Shown in pieces: positions 1-9,775 of a stretch of DNA of 64,000 nucleotides. This stretch comes from Polyodon spathula (taxonomy: Eukaryota > Chordata > Actinopteri > Acipenseriformes > Polyodontidae). Where the stretch lies: positions 13,623,647 through 13,687,646 of the forward strand of contig NC_054559.1 of the NCBI RefSeq assembly GCF_017654505.1, in the 5' to 3' direction. The position numbers were made by a program, and so were the translations under genes. Position 1 is the stretch's first letter. Every line of letters begins with the position of its first letter. Below the pieces are notes generated by a model that was not told where the DNA came from, made no database searches, and saw nothing but the letters and a program-made list of their open reading frames with translations.

Positions 1-659
1 GAAGAGTTGAATTGTTTTAGACATGCCAATCAAATTTAATTCCTTTCTCAAATACCTTATTATCTTATTAGTGAGATACTAAATGTCCTCAGGTGCAATC
101 AGTAAGACTAACTGGGTTATAACAGAAAAACAAAACAGGACTTCATACCCAGGATCAATACAGCCATTTACTATTCTGAACTCACAAGCTCTGGGGTACG
201 ACATATTGTTACCCAGATAAAAATGAAAGGTTTAAACTATAAGCACAGTCCAAAGAACCCGCACTGGCTATGGACCTGTAAAGATCGGTCCAGACACATG
301 AACGACCCACACAGCTGCAAACAATGAAGGCTGAACTAAGGCCAGTTCTGCAGAACACAGTGCTCTTACATTCCTCTTAATCAAACTCAACTAGAGAAGA
401 GAATAGGCTGTGCCTAAACCCTAAACCCCTCTTCTGGTTATTTCCATTGTTTTGTTAGGTTAGTGATATTGGGGGATTATTGATGCAAGGGCTGAACAAA
501 AATAATGGTGCTAGGCCTAAGCCCCAGAAGATTTCTATTGGGCTTAAGTAAATGTCTTATCTGTGTTGATCGTTACATGGGGCTTTAATAAGTCTGGTGA
601 GGTTTTGATTCCCCATAGCACCACAGTATATAGGACGATGAAGACTTCTCTAGATACGG

Positions 660-660
<1 letters not shown>
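1..660. other. unique AT-rich DNA, no gene seen
   Basis: No ORF with coding character, no terminal repeats and no RNA gene are recognisable here. The only open frame, starting near 563, runs straight into the TA microsatellite that follows and is an artefact of it. Confidence 0.6.
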
Positions 661-708
<48 letters not shown>

Positions 709-752
709 TATATATATATATATATTATATATATTATATATATATACATATA
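661..752. repeat. (TA)n microsatellite
   Basis: A pure TA run covers about 661-706. After a short GG interruption, a degenerate TA/TATTA tract continues to about 752. The IYIYIY peptide read across it is a translation artefact. Confidence 0.95.
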
Positions 753-2149
753 TTTATTTAATAATAGGTTACAGCCGCACGTACTGTTTTGAGATTTTTA
801 CAGACGGAAAATACCATGTCATCTTTCTGTTAGAGAGATATAGGTTACAAAAGCCTTTGTAACAGTAAAAGAAAGGCTGTCAAGCCAGTCTGGATTTATC
901 TTCCCTGATGTTAGTCAATTAAGGTATGTCAATAACCCTATTTTATTATACATGCGATACATCATTTATATGTAATTGTGTTTTTGTGAATTAGCTGTTT
1001 AATATAAAAAAAAAAAAAAATGTTTTTCTGCTGGAAAATGTGATTGCTTTGTTTTTTTTATTTTAATCTGTAGTCATTTTGTCACTGATAAATAAAGCCA
1101 ACAACAATATTTCTATCATTGAAGTTAGCATTGTATTTACCCTTAATTTTAATAAGTCAGTCCACCTAGTCATTAAGAAATAATATCCCAGAATCACAAA
1201 AACCTTTAGACTTAATTATTTAATGTTTTGTATATAATTTATGTTATTTCGTTAACAACTCATCAGTGTTTTTACAATAAAATCTAGGATTTCGTCTTGG
1301 TTTAGCAAGCTTCGCAGGCCTTACAGCTACTGAATCAATGCAGTATATGGTTACCCATGTGATTGTGAGTGCTGCTGGTACCTTGTCCAAACCTCATTGA
1401 ATTCTGAGATATTTGATCTTAATGATTCGGTTTAATGAATACATTAAACTAAAATTGAATTGAATATCTCTTTCACGAAAGAAATTAAAATGTAAAAAAA
1501 AAAATAATCAATTAAAAGAGCAAACAAAAAGGAAGGGATTTTTTTTTTTAAATGGCCTTATTTATGTTTCTTATTTAAAAACACATTGTGTTGTCTGCCA
1601 GCTCTCTTACAGCACTTCAAAGATTGCAGCATAGTTAAACAGTTCCCATCAACTAGATAACCTCACACTGAGACGTTAATAAGTAATCCTCTAACCCACC
1701 CGGAGAAACATCTGTGCAACCAATGACATGCAGGGCAGTGCTGGTGATCCCAGGTGCATCTTTCTATTACTCTCATCCATTCTCTGTACTTCTTTCCCTC
1801 ATTTATTTTGTTTTCCATCAGACTGGCGGTGCTGAAATGTAGTGCTTGTGGAAAGCGAGAGGGAAGTCTAAAGAGGTCAATTAGAGCTGCGCAAAAAAAA
1901 AGAAATAAAAGCATCACTTCCTGTGCTACCTCACTCCTGTATTCTGAGCCTCATTCTGGCAGACCATTGGAATAGTTGTTGTGAGGCCCTTAAAAACAAA
2001 TTTCTTGGTGGAAAAATCATCCAGCATGACTCTTCTCTAACAATGGCTGACCGTGTTTTCTAATCCCCCAGTCCTGTTTCTCTACACTATATCTGTATGC
2101 ACCTAGTATGACCCCACTTTTTCCTTTGTGTCGGCTCATTCTTCATTCT
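753..2149. other. unique AT-rich DNA, no gene seen
   Basis: Non-repetitive AT-rich sequence with short A tracts (about 1006-1020 and 1495-1505) and a T tract near 1540. Small ORFs on both strands near 1663-1975 overlap each other and show no family resemblance. Confidence 0.5.
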
Positions 2150-2363
2150 AAATGCAGCCCATTACTTGTCAACTCTTTCCAAGTGAGTAATGACTAATTG
2201 AGGCGGGCGTAGAACTCCCAGCTTGAAGGTGGCATAACACCAACTTGAGTGTTCCCTTCACAATGAATCCAACTGAGCATGACACCAAGCTGAAACAGAG
2301 GTGCTATTATACATAGATTACTGTCAAGACGTACATCAAGTCTTTATTTTTATTCACACGTCT

Positions 2364-2372
<9 letters not shown>
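2150..2372 (+). repeat. interspersed repeat R1, copy 1
   Basis: This block reappears at 8129-8310 with the same order of matching segments: an AAATGCAGCC start, GGTGGCATAACACC, GTGTTCCCTTCACAAT, TGAGCATGACACCAAGCTG, then AGATTACTGTC and ATCAAGTCTTT. The tail leads directly into a TA microsatellite. I do not recognise the family. It has no clear terminal inverted repeat, and its translations do not resemble transposase or reverse transcriptase. Confidence 0.7.

Positions 2373-2415
<43 letters not shown>
2373..2415. repeat. (TA)n microsatellite at the end of R1
   Basis: About 21 TA units follow TCTGTATGTGTG at the end of the R1 repeat. The same tail-plus-TA arrangement recurs at 9644-9738. Confidence 0.95.
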
Positions 2416-2417
<2 letters not shown>

Positions 2418-3819
2418 CCCATCAAAAGGCTCTACTGTGTGGTAGTTGACTACAAGTGGAATTATGTGTCCCAAGCCGAAGTCAAGGTCAACTACCACAT
2501 GATATCCTTTTGCTGCATTTGCTATTATTTGTTTATTTTAGAAAATGCCTTTATCCAAGGAGACTCGTACATAACACTGGGTTTTTTTTAGCTTTAGACA
2601 GAAGGGGAGGTAAGGAATGTAAATTGAGCCATTCATTACATGTTGGTCATGCCCCACCCATTTTTATAGTTTTATTTTTTCTTTATTAACCATGTGGGGA
2701 TAAATACCTTAATCTATCAGCATTATGAAACAAAATGCACTGACCAAGAGATGAGAGGCTAACAGGAGGAGTGTTGGTTCTAATACTGTACATACGGGTT
2801 TCACTAAGGCTGCTCAGATAAATAACTGAGAGGTTGATCAGGAATGTAAGGCAAGGAAATAGTAAAGACAAGCAACTCTCTGGACCTGTCAATGAATAGA
2901 AACAAACCTGACAGGCATGTAACTGCTATAAACTAAAGTAAAAGCAAAGACCAGTCAGCAACCAGTAGCAGAGAAACCAGGTAAATGTCGACCTATCTTT
3001 CAGTGCAGTATCATTGAGTTCTCACCTCTTCCACCTTGCCTTCAGCCTTGCCTGAGGGTACAGTTGATCCGTTTCTGTGCCCATCATTTGGAGACACCAG
3101 AGCAAAGTCAATTAAATACTCATGTTTTCCGAGGTGGCACTCGTTGCCTTAAAAGGGATGTCCAAATGGCAAACTACATTAAGTAGTCAATTAAGTTAAT
3201 TGTTGCTGTGCTAATAAAAAAAAAAAAAAAAAAAAAACATTTTGTAATAGCCCGGGATAGAATTGTAATAGTATTGCTATAGCATTTCCGGGGTATTCAC
3301 CTCAAAGCAATGCCAGCCTTCACAATATAATATAATGTTCAAATTGGTATGTTATGAGCTGAGACTCTACAGTTCAGTAAAATGCTATGATTGGGCATAA
3401 CCGAATTGGGGATGGGTGAAAATACAAAACAATTGATGACTCTTAAAAAAATTAATGCTTGTAACGGAGTATTTGAAGATATCTATGGAAAGAAATATCA
3501 GTCAAAAGATGAAATGGTTATTCGAGCCTTTGAAAAAGAAGGTACAAAGGAATTAGTTATTTGCACCCGGTTCATTGTTTACAAATCATGCACAAAGGCG
3601 CCTTCTCTGGCCACAACATCACATTTAATTTTGAATGTTACTGACATTCCTTGACGAAAACTGATCCATGTCTGGGAGATTACTAGATGTCCTCTGCTTT
3701 TGACCAACTCTGAGGAGACCTGATTTTCAGTCCTCTGCGATCGTGCTTAAATTACTAACATTGCATTTTGAGATACTACTTTTCCTTGTTAACAAAGGAA
3801 AGAAATGTGTACATAAGGA
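2416..3819. other. unique DNA with one weak ORF
   Basis: No recognisable element apart from an A tract at about 3217-3237. An open frame at 3391-3654 (+) has fairly balanced amino-acid content (for example MTLKKINACNGVFEDIYGKK). It lacks a convincing start context, splice sites or family match, so I do not call it a gene. Confidence 0.4.
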
Positions 3820-3885
3820 AGTTATGGCCAAAAGTTTTTACATTACCTAGCCAAAATTTAGAATTTAAGAATTGAGACATAATTA

Positions 3886-3951
<66 letters not shown>

Positions 3952-4214
3952 CATAATTTTGATATTTTATTTAACACAAAGAAACTACAAAATGATACCA
4001 CTAAAAGTCTACTGGAAGCCATACTAATAATACAGTATTTTATGTTAGATTTCAAAATGTCACATTTTTAATTTTTTGTATATATGGAAAACTACAAAGT
4101 GGTACATAATTAAATGCGTTAACGTGGCATTATTCAGCGGGGTTCAGTCAACTTTATGAAGCAAAATTATTTCATTCTATAAGGTGATGCATAACTTTTG
4201 GCCAGAGCTGTAGA
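3820..4214 (+). mobile_element. Tc1/mariner-type MITE, copy 1, with internal TA microsatellite
   Basis: The ends are inverted repeats: GGCCAAAAGTTTTTACATTACC on the left, and GGTGATGCATAACTTTTGGCC near 4182-4204 on the right, followed by a TA dinucleotide. Ends of the type TGGCCAAAAGTTTTG next to TA are typical of Tc1/mariner elements. The body (GAAACTACAAAATGATACC, then ATACAGTATTT, ATTTCAAAATGT, AAATGCGTTAAC, CAACTTTATGAAG) is shared with copies at 12839-13107 (inverted) and 27499-27809. No transposase is encoded. A 60-bp TA run lies inside at 3889-3948. Confidence 0.75.
3889..3948. repeat. (TA)n microsatellite inside MITE
   Basis: About 30 AT units sit between the left terminal region and the body of the MITE. 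The inverted copy at 12839-13107 carries its TA run at the same internal position. Confidence 0.95.
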
Positions 4215-4326
4215 AGCGATGTATGTAACCTTTCGATTAGCAATTTCCGAAACAGCACTGATGGTAAATGGAAATGAAGCAAAGCTGTAGTTTCAAGACA
4301 TGTCTGGACCTGCAAATGTAGCAGCT

Positions 4327-4381
4327 GGGCTACAGACGGGCTACAGACGGGCTACAGACGGGCTACAGACGGGCTACAGAT
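4327..4381. repeat. 11-bp tandem repeat, 5 copies
   Basis: Five head-to-tail copies of GGGCTACAGAC, the last with a T for C change just beyond it. A (TG)n and a T-rich TTTTTG tract follow to about 4428. Confidence 0.9.
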
Positions 4382-5043
4382 GGTTGTGTGTGTGTGTTTT
4401 GTTTTTGTTTTTGTTTTTTGTTTTTTTAAAGTACCCATTGCCATTTGTGTGTAATTGAATCAGGTATTTTACAACTTAAAAGAATAAAACAAATAAGCAT
4501 TTGCATAATGGTCTTTTTTACATTTGGACCTAAACTGGTTTCGAAATAAAACCCATTCCGAGGAACAGTTTAGTTGGAAGTTGTATTTAATTGTTGCTAA
4601 GAGTGTACAATAAAAGAACATCATGTTAAGAAGTAAAACGTTTATTTCACAGTAACATTTGTTCCTTTTGATGTTTCTTTTGTGGGAAAATGATCACAAT
4701 GTAATTGGTTGTCATAGGCATTGGTTAACAGCCCACATTTTAATAGTTGGTGATAAATGTTACATTCATTTTTATTAAAACATGGTAGGTATACTATGAA
4801 AAGTAAAAAAATTAAAAATAAAAAAGTTGGTTGGAAATTAATAAAATTCATGTATCGCATTTCTTCACAGTTATCATAATACTGTCTTTGTTCCAATGTA
4901 ACCCATCAAGTAAAAAAAAAAGTACTATAAATATTAAACTTACTTTCTGATGGTATCAATCAATCTTTATTTTATATAGCGCCCTTCATAGTAGACCACC
5001 ATCACAAAGCTCTTACAAGATGCAGTAACAACAAGAAAATCCA

Positions 5044-6232
5044 TAATACTTCAAGTACAGAGAAATGCATAATACACTAAATAGTGGAAAGTACATAATA
5101 CATGATATTAGCATAATACATGAAATAGTACACTAAATACAGTGTAAAGTGTGTAATACATAATAGTAGCATAATACATGAAATAGTACACTAAATACAG
5201 CGGGAAGTGTGTAATACATAATACTAGCATAATACATGAAATAGTACACTAAATACAGTGGAAAGTGTAATAATACATAATAAATAGCATAATACATAAA
5301 ATAGTACACTAAATACAGTGGAAAGTGCATAATACATGATAGTAGCATAATACATGAAATAGTACACTAAATACAGTGGGAAGTGTGTAATACATAATAG
5401 TAGCATAATACATGAAATAGTACACTAAATACAGTGGAAAGTGTGTAATACATAATAGTAGCATAATACATGAAATAGTACACTAAATACAGTGGAAAGT
5501 GCATAATACATAATAGTAGCATAATACATGGACTAGTAATGAAATAGTACACTAAATACATGGGAATGTGTAATACATAATAGTAGCATAATACATGATA
5601 ATGTAGTACACTAAATCACAGTGTTATACATATAGTAGTATGTACTACTAGTACACTAAATACAGTGTAAAGTGTGTAATACATAATAGTAGCATAATAC
5701 ATGAACTAGTACACTAAATACAGTGTAAAGTGTGTAATACATAATAGTAGCATAATACATGAAATAGTACACTAAATACAGTGGAAAGTGTGTAATACAT
5801 ATATAGCATAATACATGAAATAGTACACTAAATACAGTGGAAAGTGCATAATACATGATAGTAGCATAATACATGAAATAGTACTAAATACAGCGGGAAG
5901 TGTGTAATACATAATAGTAGCATAATACATGAAATAGTACACTAAATACAGTGGGAAGTGTGTAATACATAATAGTAGCATAATACATGAACTAGTACAC
6001 TAAATACAGTGGAAAGTGTGTAATACATAATAGTAGCATAATACATGAACTAGTACACTAAATACAGTGTAAAGTGTGTAATACATAATAGTAGCATAAT
6101 ACATGAAATAGTACACTAAATACAGCGGGAAGTGTGTAATACATAATAGTAGCATAATACATGAAATAGTACATTAAGTACAGTGGAAAGTGCAAAATAC
6201 ATGATAGAAACATAATACGTAAAATCGTAGCA
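5044..6232. repeat. 58-bp minisatellite, about 20 copies
   Basis: The 58-bp unit begins GTAGCATAATACATGAAATA and contains GTACACTAAATACAGTGGAA and a GTGTGTAATACATAATA end. The exact period can be read from the GCATAATACATGAAATAG starts at 5403 and 5461. Units vary by substitutions and by small deletions around 5535-5650 and 5800-5885. The array lies inside the 3' UTR of the antisense LINE, and about one unit is also present in the other copy of that LINE at 31150-31205. The tyrosine-rich open frames read from the minus strand are by-products of the repeat. Confidence 0.95.
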
Positions 6233-6263
6233 GCAGCACAGCAGCTAATAGCAGATATCAGGC

Positions 6264-7139
6264 TTAAAGAACATGGAAAGCTAGGGAGAACAGATGGGTC
6301 TTGAGAGTTAATTTAAAGCAAGCGATGGTGGGAGCATCACGCACCAAAGCTGGGAAAGAGTTCCAAAGAGTCGGAGCCATGAAGCTAAATGAGCGTTGTC
6401 CAAGTGTGGTGCACTTTTGCTTGGGGATAACAAGCAGGCCAGAGTCGGAGGACCTCAGCTTGTGGGCAGGTACATAGCGAGTCAGCAGGTTAAGGAGGTA
6501 CTCGGGACCTGTGTCATGAAGGACATTGTAGGTGAGCAGGAGAATTTTGAACATGAATCTTTTACAGGTAGCCAGTGCAGCTGGGCAAGACAGGGTTGAT
6601 GTGATCATGTTTTTTACATCTGGTAAGGATCCTGGCAGCAGCATTCTCAACTAGCTGCAGTCAGTTTATGGTGAGTGCCGGGAGACCACCATATAGAGAG
6701 TTGCAGTAGTCGAGTCGAGAGGAGACAAATGCATGACAAAGTATCTCCACATCTGGGAGGGAAAGGTAGGGACGGACTTTGGAGATGTTTCAAAGATGGT
6801 AGAAGGAAGATTTGACCACGGAGATGTGGGCATCAAAGAAGAGATTGCTGTCAAGAAGTACACCAAAGCTTCGTACTGTGGGGGAAGGCAACAGCAGACA
6901 GTTTCCAAGGTTCAGGACAGCTACATTGAGATTCTTAAGTTGAGTTTTACATCCTACTAGAAGGAGTTCAGATTTGTTAGTGTTCAGTTGAAGAAAATTG
7001 GCAGACATCCAAGCCTTGATGTCTTGAATGCAGGCAGAGAGCCGGACCATGACAGAGGGGCTACCAGGGTTGAGTTTTAAGTAGTTTTAAGGAGTTTTAA
7101 GTAGAGCTGGCTGTCGTCACCATAGGAGTGGAACACGAG
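6264..7139 (-). pseudogene. reverse transcriptase C-terminal half (LINE, broken)
   Basis: Minus-strand remnants of an L2-type reverse transcriptase lie in at least two frames. The first piece (about 7137-6790) begins at the catalytic Y-G-D-D and includes DIKAWMSANFLQLNTNKSE and FGVLLDSNLFFDAHIS. A middle piece (6790-6655) reads LPDVEILCHAFVSSRLDYCN and then LYGGLPAL, followed by a stop. The last piece (6650-6264) carries KILLLTYNVLHDTGPEYL, LRSSDSGLLVIP and PTLWNSFPALVRDAP, ending FSLAFHVL and a stop. These are the thumb and C-terminal blocks of the L2/CR1 group. Endonuclease and the N-terminal reverse transcriptase motifs are absent, so the gene is dead. The final 128-codon stretch is the longest clean coding-derived frame in the window. 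Confidence 0.85.
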
Positions 7140-8128
7140 GCTTAAAAAAACACAAGACTTAAAAAAGAAACTGCTGTTTTTAAGGGAATAAGTTGGTATG
7201 CTTTTTAAAAAGTTGGAAGCCTTACTCCAGTTTGCATATTCATGTTCTAATGAGCGGATTCATTTTACACAAAAAAAGGTCAGTTCAGTTTCAGTAAAAA
7301 TATACAAGTAGAAATGCAGTAAAGTTCCCTCTATGTTTCAGATCCTTTTATGGAAACTTTTTTTAAACAAATATAATCTATTTAATTAGCGTGGAATTTG
7401 TAATTGTGTGGGTGTTAAGGGAATCTGTTTTCAATCAAACAGAGAAAGTATTTTTGCAGGAGGGAAAGTAAATTGGGAAAACTTTTCTTTTTAACTCCAC
7501 TACTGCTATCAGCACTCTTAATAGATTTCATTTATTTCCCAGTATCATAGGTTCGATCATGTTAAGAGTGATTCCTACACTGGTGACCTTCACTTTAATT
7601 TGGTCCTTATGGTACCAAGAAACTCTGCAGCAGTGGATTTGCAGCAGCAGTAGGAACACACTGTGTTATTTGTCTCATCCAATAAGTCACCTTTGGAGCC
7701 AAAGTTTCTGGGCCCACTGCATTGTACTCATCTGCTATTTAGTTTATTGAAGGATCTCGAATTCCCTTTTAAGTAATTTTAAACTATGTGCCTTGTTCAC
7801 TGTAGGCTCTTTTCTTCACTATACATCAAGTGCCTTGATCTAAACTGCCACTACAATATAATTGCATTTCTCTTAATACAGTACTTACATTATAAATACA
7901 CAGCCTTGTGTACAAATACATTTAAGTTACACATATCCCTCCAGAACATTTTGGTGATTCTTCACATCAAATCAGTACTATCCAGTCTCCCAACACCTTT
8001 ACCCTGTGTAAATATGCCAAAGCCTAAAGCTTCCAAGGAAGGCATGTCTCTGTTCTGCCCTGTATTTATGGAATGCTTTGCTGACCCCATCATTGTCAAA
8101 TCTGTATCTGGTTTTGTTTTTAAATGCA
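7140..8128. other. unique DNA, no gene seen
   Basis: AT-rich non-repetitive sequence. ORFs at 7559-7750 and 7786-8196 (+) have no recognisable domains, and the second runs into repeat R1. Confidence 0.5.
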
Positions 8129-8310
8129 GCCTATCACTTGTCACAGTAACTGATTTTGGCAGGCACCAGGTTTGCATCTTGAAGGAGGTGGCATAACACC
8201 AGTATAAGTGTTCCCTTCACAATTAATCCATCTGAGCATGACACCAAGCTGAAACAGAGGTGTAACTACCCAGAGATTACTGTCGAGATATATATCAAGT
8301 CTTTTTTTTT
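8129..8310 (+). repeat. interspersed repeat R1, copy 2
   Basis: Homologous to 2150-2372 in the same orientation. The shared blocks are AAATGCAGCC, AGGTGGCATAACACCA, GTGTTCCCTTCACAAT, TGAGCATGACACCAAGCTG and AGATTACTGTC, ending at ATCAAGTCTTT. The TA microsatellite of copy 1 is absent here and a T-rich stretch follows. Confidence 0.7.
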
Positions 8311-8799
8311 CTTTTATGCCCCTGTCAAACTTAAAAAAGAGAGAAGGTAGGGAAGCACAAATAATTTAGTTGCCATTGTTTGAGTTGAATAGAATCTTGA
8401 CATAACCTGCTCTGAAGGTAATTGATTCGAATGCAGTCCCTCTTTTAAAATGACTAGTCTACCACCTTTACAAAAAACGGATACACACGTTTATGCACTT
8501 TTTTTTTTTTTTTTGTCCAAGACTCAAACATCTAAGACCTCTTGGAATTAAAAGACATTAAATAAAAGAAAAATAAGATACTGTACTTCTGGACTCAAAG
8601 CCATAATGCCTTCCATCATCCTGGTGCATTTGCATTCATAGAAATCCAGCACTTAGATGATTGCTTTATTCTCCTCACTATTCCATGAAGGTCTGGTGTC
8701 TTCCTGCAGTACATATAATTGGTCTTTCTTAACCCACGTATTCACAGTGAACTGAAAGGATTCCAATATGTTCATCTCTTCCCTGACATGTCTTTGCTG
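8311..8799. other. unique DNA with poly-T tract
   Basis: A T run lies at about 8499-8514. Nothing else is recognisable before the LINE fragment. Confidence 0.4.
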
Positions 8800-8849
8800 C
8801 TTCTTTCTTAAAACATCTACCAAATCCATCCTTTTCTCACTACTTATTC

Positions 8850-9105
8850 CACCCAACTCCTTGTCCAAGCTCTTGTACGCTCCAGATTGGACTATCGGTA
8901 CTGCAAGTCTCTCCTTGCTGGTCTCCCTGCATCAGCTATCCGCCTCCTTCAGCTCATTCAAAATTCTGCTGCTCGTCTTGTTTTCTCCCAACCTTGCTAC
9001 TCTCATGCTAGCCCCCTGCTTCACACCCTCTACTGACTACCTCTCTCTGCTTGCATTCAATTTAAGACCCTTGTTCTTACCTACCACTCTCTTCACCACA
9101 CAGCG
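8850..9105 (+). pseudogene. reverse transcriptase C-terminal fragment (LINE, broken)
   Basis: Plus-strand remnant of the reverse transcriptase C-terminus. After LVQALVRSRLDY comes a short aberrant insertion (RYCK where C-N is usual), then SLLAGLPASAIRLLQ. The next part reads LIQNSAARLVFSQPCYSHAS, then PLLHTLY followed by TGA at the position where the family has tryptophan (LHWLP). It continues LPLSACIQFKTLVLTYHSL up to the poly-C tract. One in-frame stop and the homopolymer interruption make it non-functional. Confidence 0.75.
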
Positions 9106-9143
9106 CCCCCCCCCCCCCCCCCCCACCACCACCACCACCACCA
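9106..9143. repeat. poly-C plus (ACC)n tract
   Basis: Nineteen C residues followed by about seven ACC/CCA units, inserted or expanded inside the LINE coding remnant. Confidence 0.9.
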
Positions 9144-9643
9144 CTTACAATCCCTCTTGTCTCCTACCTCCCAACCTCTGGGCTGCACCATCTTCTTAAG
9201 ACCAACCTGTTTAGACTGCACTTGTAGATCTCTTGATCTGTGTCTCCTACTATGCACTGGACTTCCCTGACCTACGCATCATGTTACTGGATACTCAGCT
9301 AATGCACTGTCCTTGCATTATTGGACTACTATTATGTCATTGTTAATATAACTTGTTGTAACCCTAACCCATTTAGTGTTACATAGATAGATATTAGAAA
9401 CCACGTATGAGGAAACAATACAATAAATATGCCCCTATTTAGCCAGTCTCTTTCATTAAGTGAAAAATAAAAAGATAACTTAGTAAATGTGTTCATTCTG
9501 CTGCAGTCAAAGCATATAGTTCAGCTTTATGGTGATACTTAAACTATTCTCAATATAAAACAAAAAACATCTAAAACAGTTGGAGAACAGTTTAATCAAG
9601 AAATTGTCCTGCCAAAACAAACAAAAAAAAAATCTAAAAATAA

Positions 9644-9775
<132 letters not shown>

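Larger units (their letters stand above)
4955..7139 (-). mobile_element. L2-like LINE, 5'-truncated, minisatellite-bearing 3' UTR
   Basis: This is a non-LTR retrotransposon on the minus strand. Its 3' end is at the left: ATCAATCAATC, then a TTTATATAGCGCCCTTCA type terminus, as in L2/CR1 3' ends. Reading leftwards from 7139, the minus strand first gives the reverse transcriptase catalytic motif as Y-G-D-D (codons 7124-7113). It continues through AWMSANFLQLNTNKSE and SRLDYCNSLYGGLP segments to a C-terminus with APTLWNSFP. The frame is broken at least twice. Everything upstream of the YxDD region is missing, a typical 5' truncation. The 3' UTR (about 5044-6232) consists almost wholly of a 58-bp tandem array. 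A second copy of the 3' part lies at 31140-31395. I see no target-site duplication. Confidence 0.85.
8800..9400 (+). mobile_element. LINE fragment (CR1/L2 group), sense
   Basis: A plus-strand frame starting near 8850 gives LVQALVRSRLDY, then SLLAGLPASAIRLLQ, then LIQNSAARLVF and LSACIQFKTLVLTY. This is the conserved C-terminal block of CR1/L2 reverse transcriptases. A C run and ACC repeats (9106-9143) break it. The sequence after the break still reads like the terminal coding part and a 3' UTR up to about 9400. It is 5' truncated, since no catalytic motif is present. It is a different LINE lineage from the antisense element at 4955-7139. Confidence 0.75.

Noticed and set aside
5133..5981. A ladder of overlapping tyrosine/leucine-rich minus-strand ORFs resembling a repeated small protein
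   Set aside because: They are translations of the 58-bp minisatellite. The period is not a multiple of three, so the same peptide phrases appear in successive frames.
8768..9199. 143-codon ORF ending in poly-proline/threonine
   Set aside because: It is a shadow frame of the LINE reverse transcriptase remnant and the poly-C/ACC tract. The true coding frame is another one with a stop.
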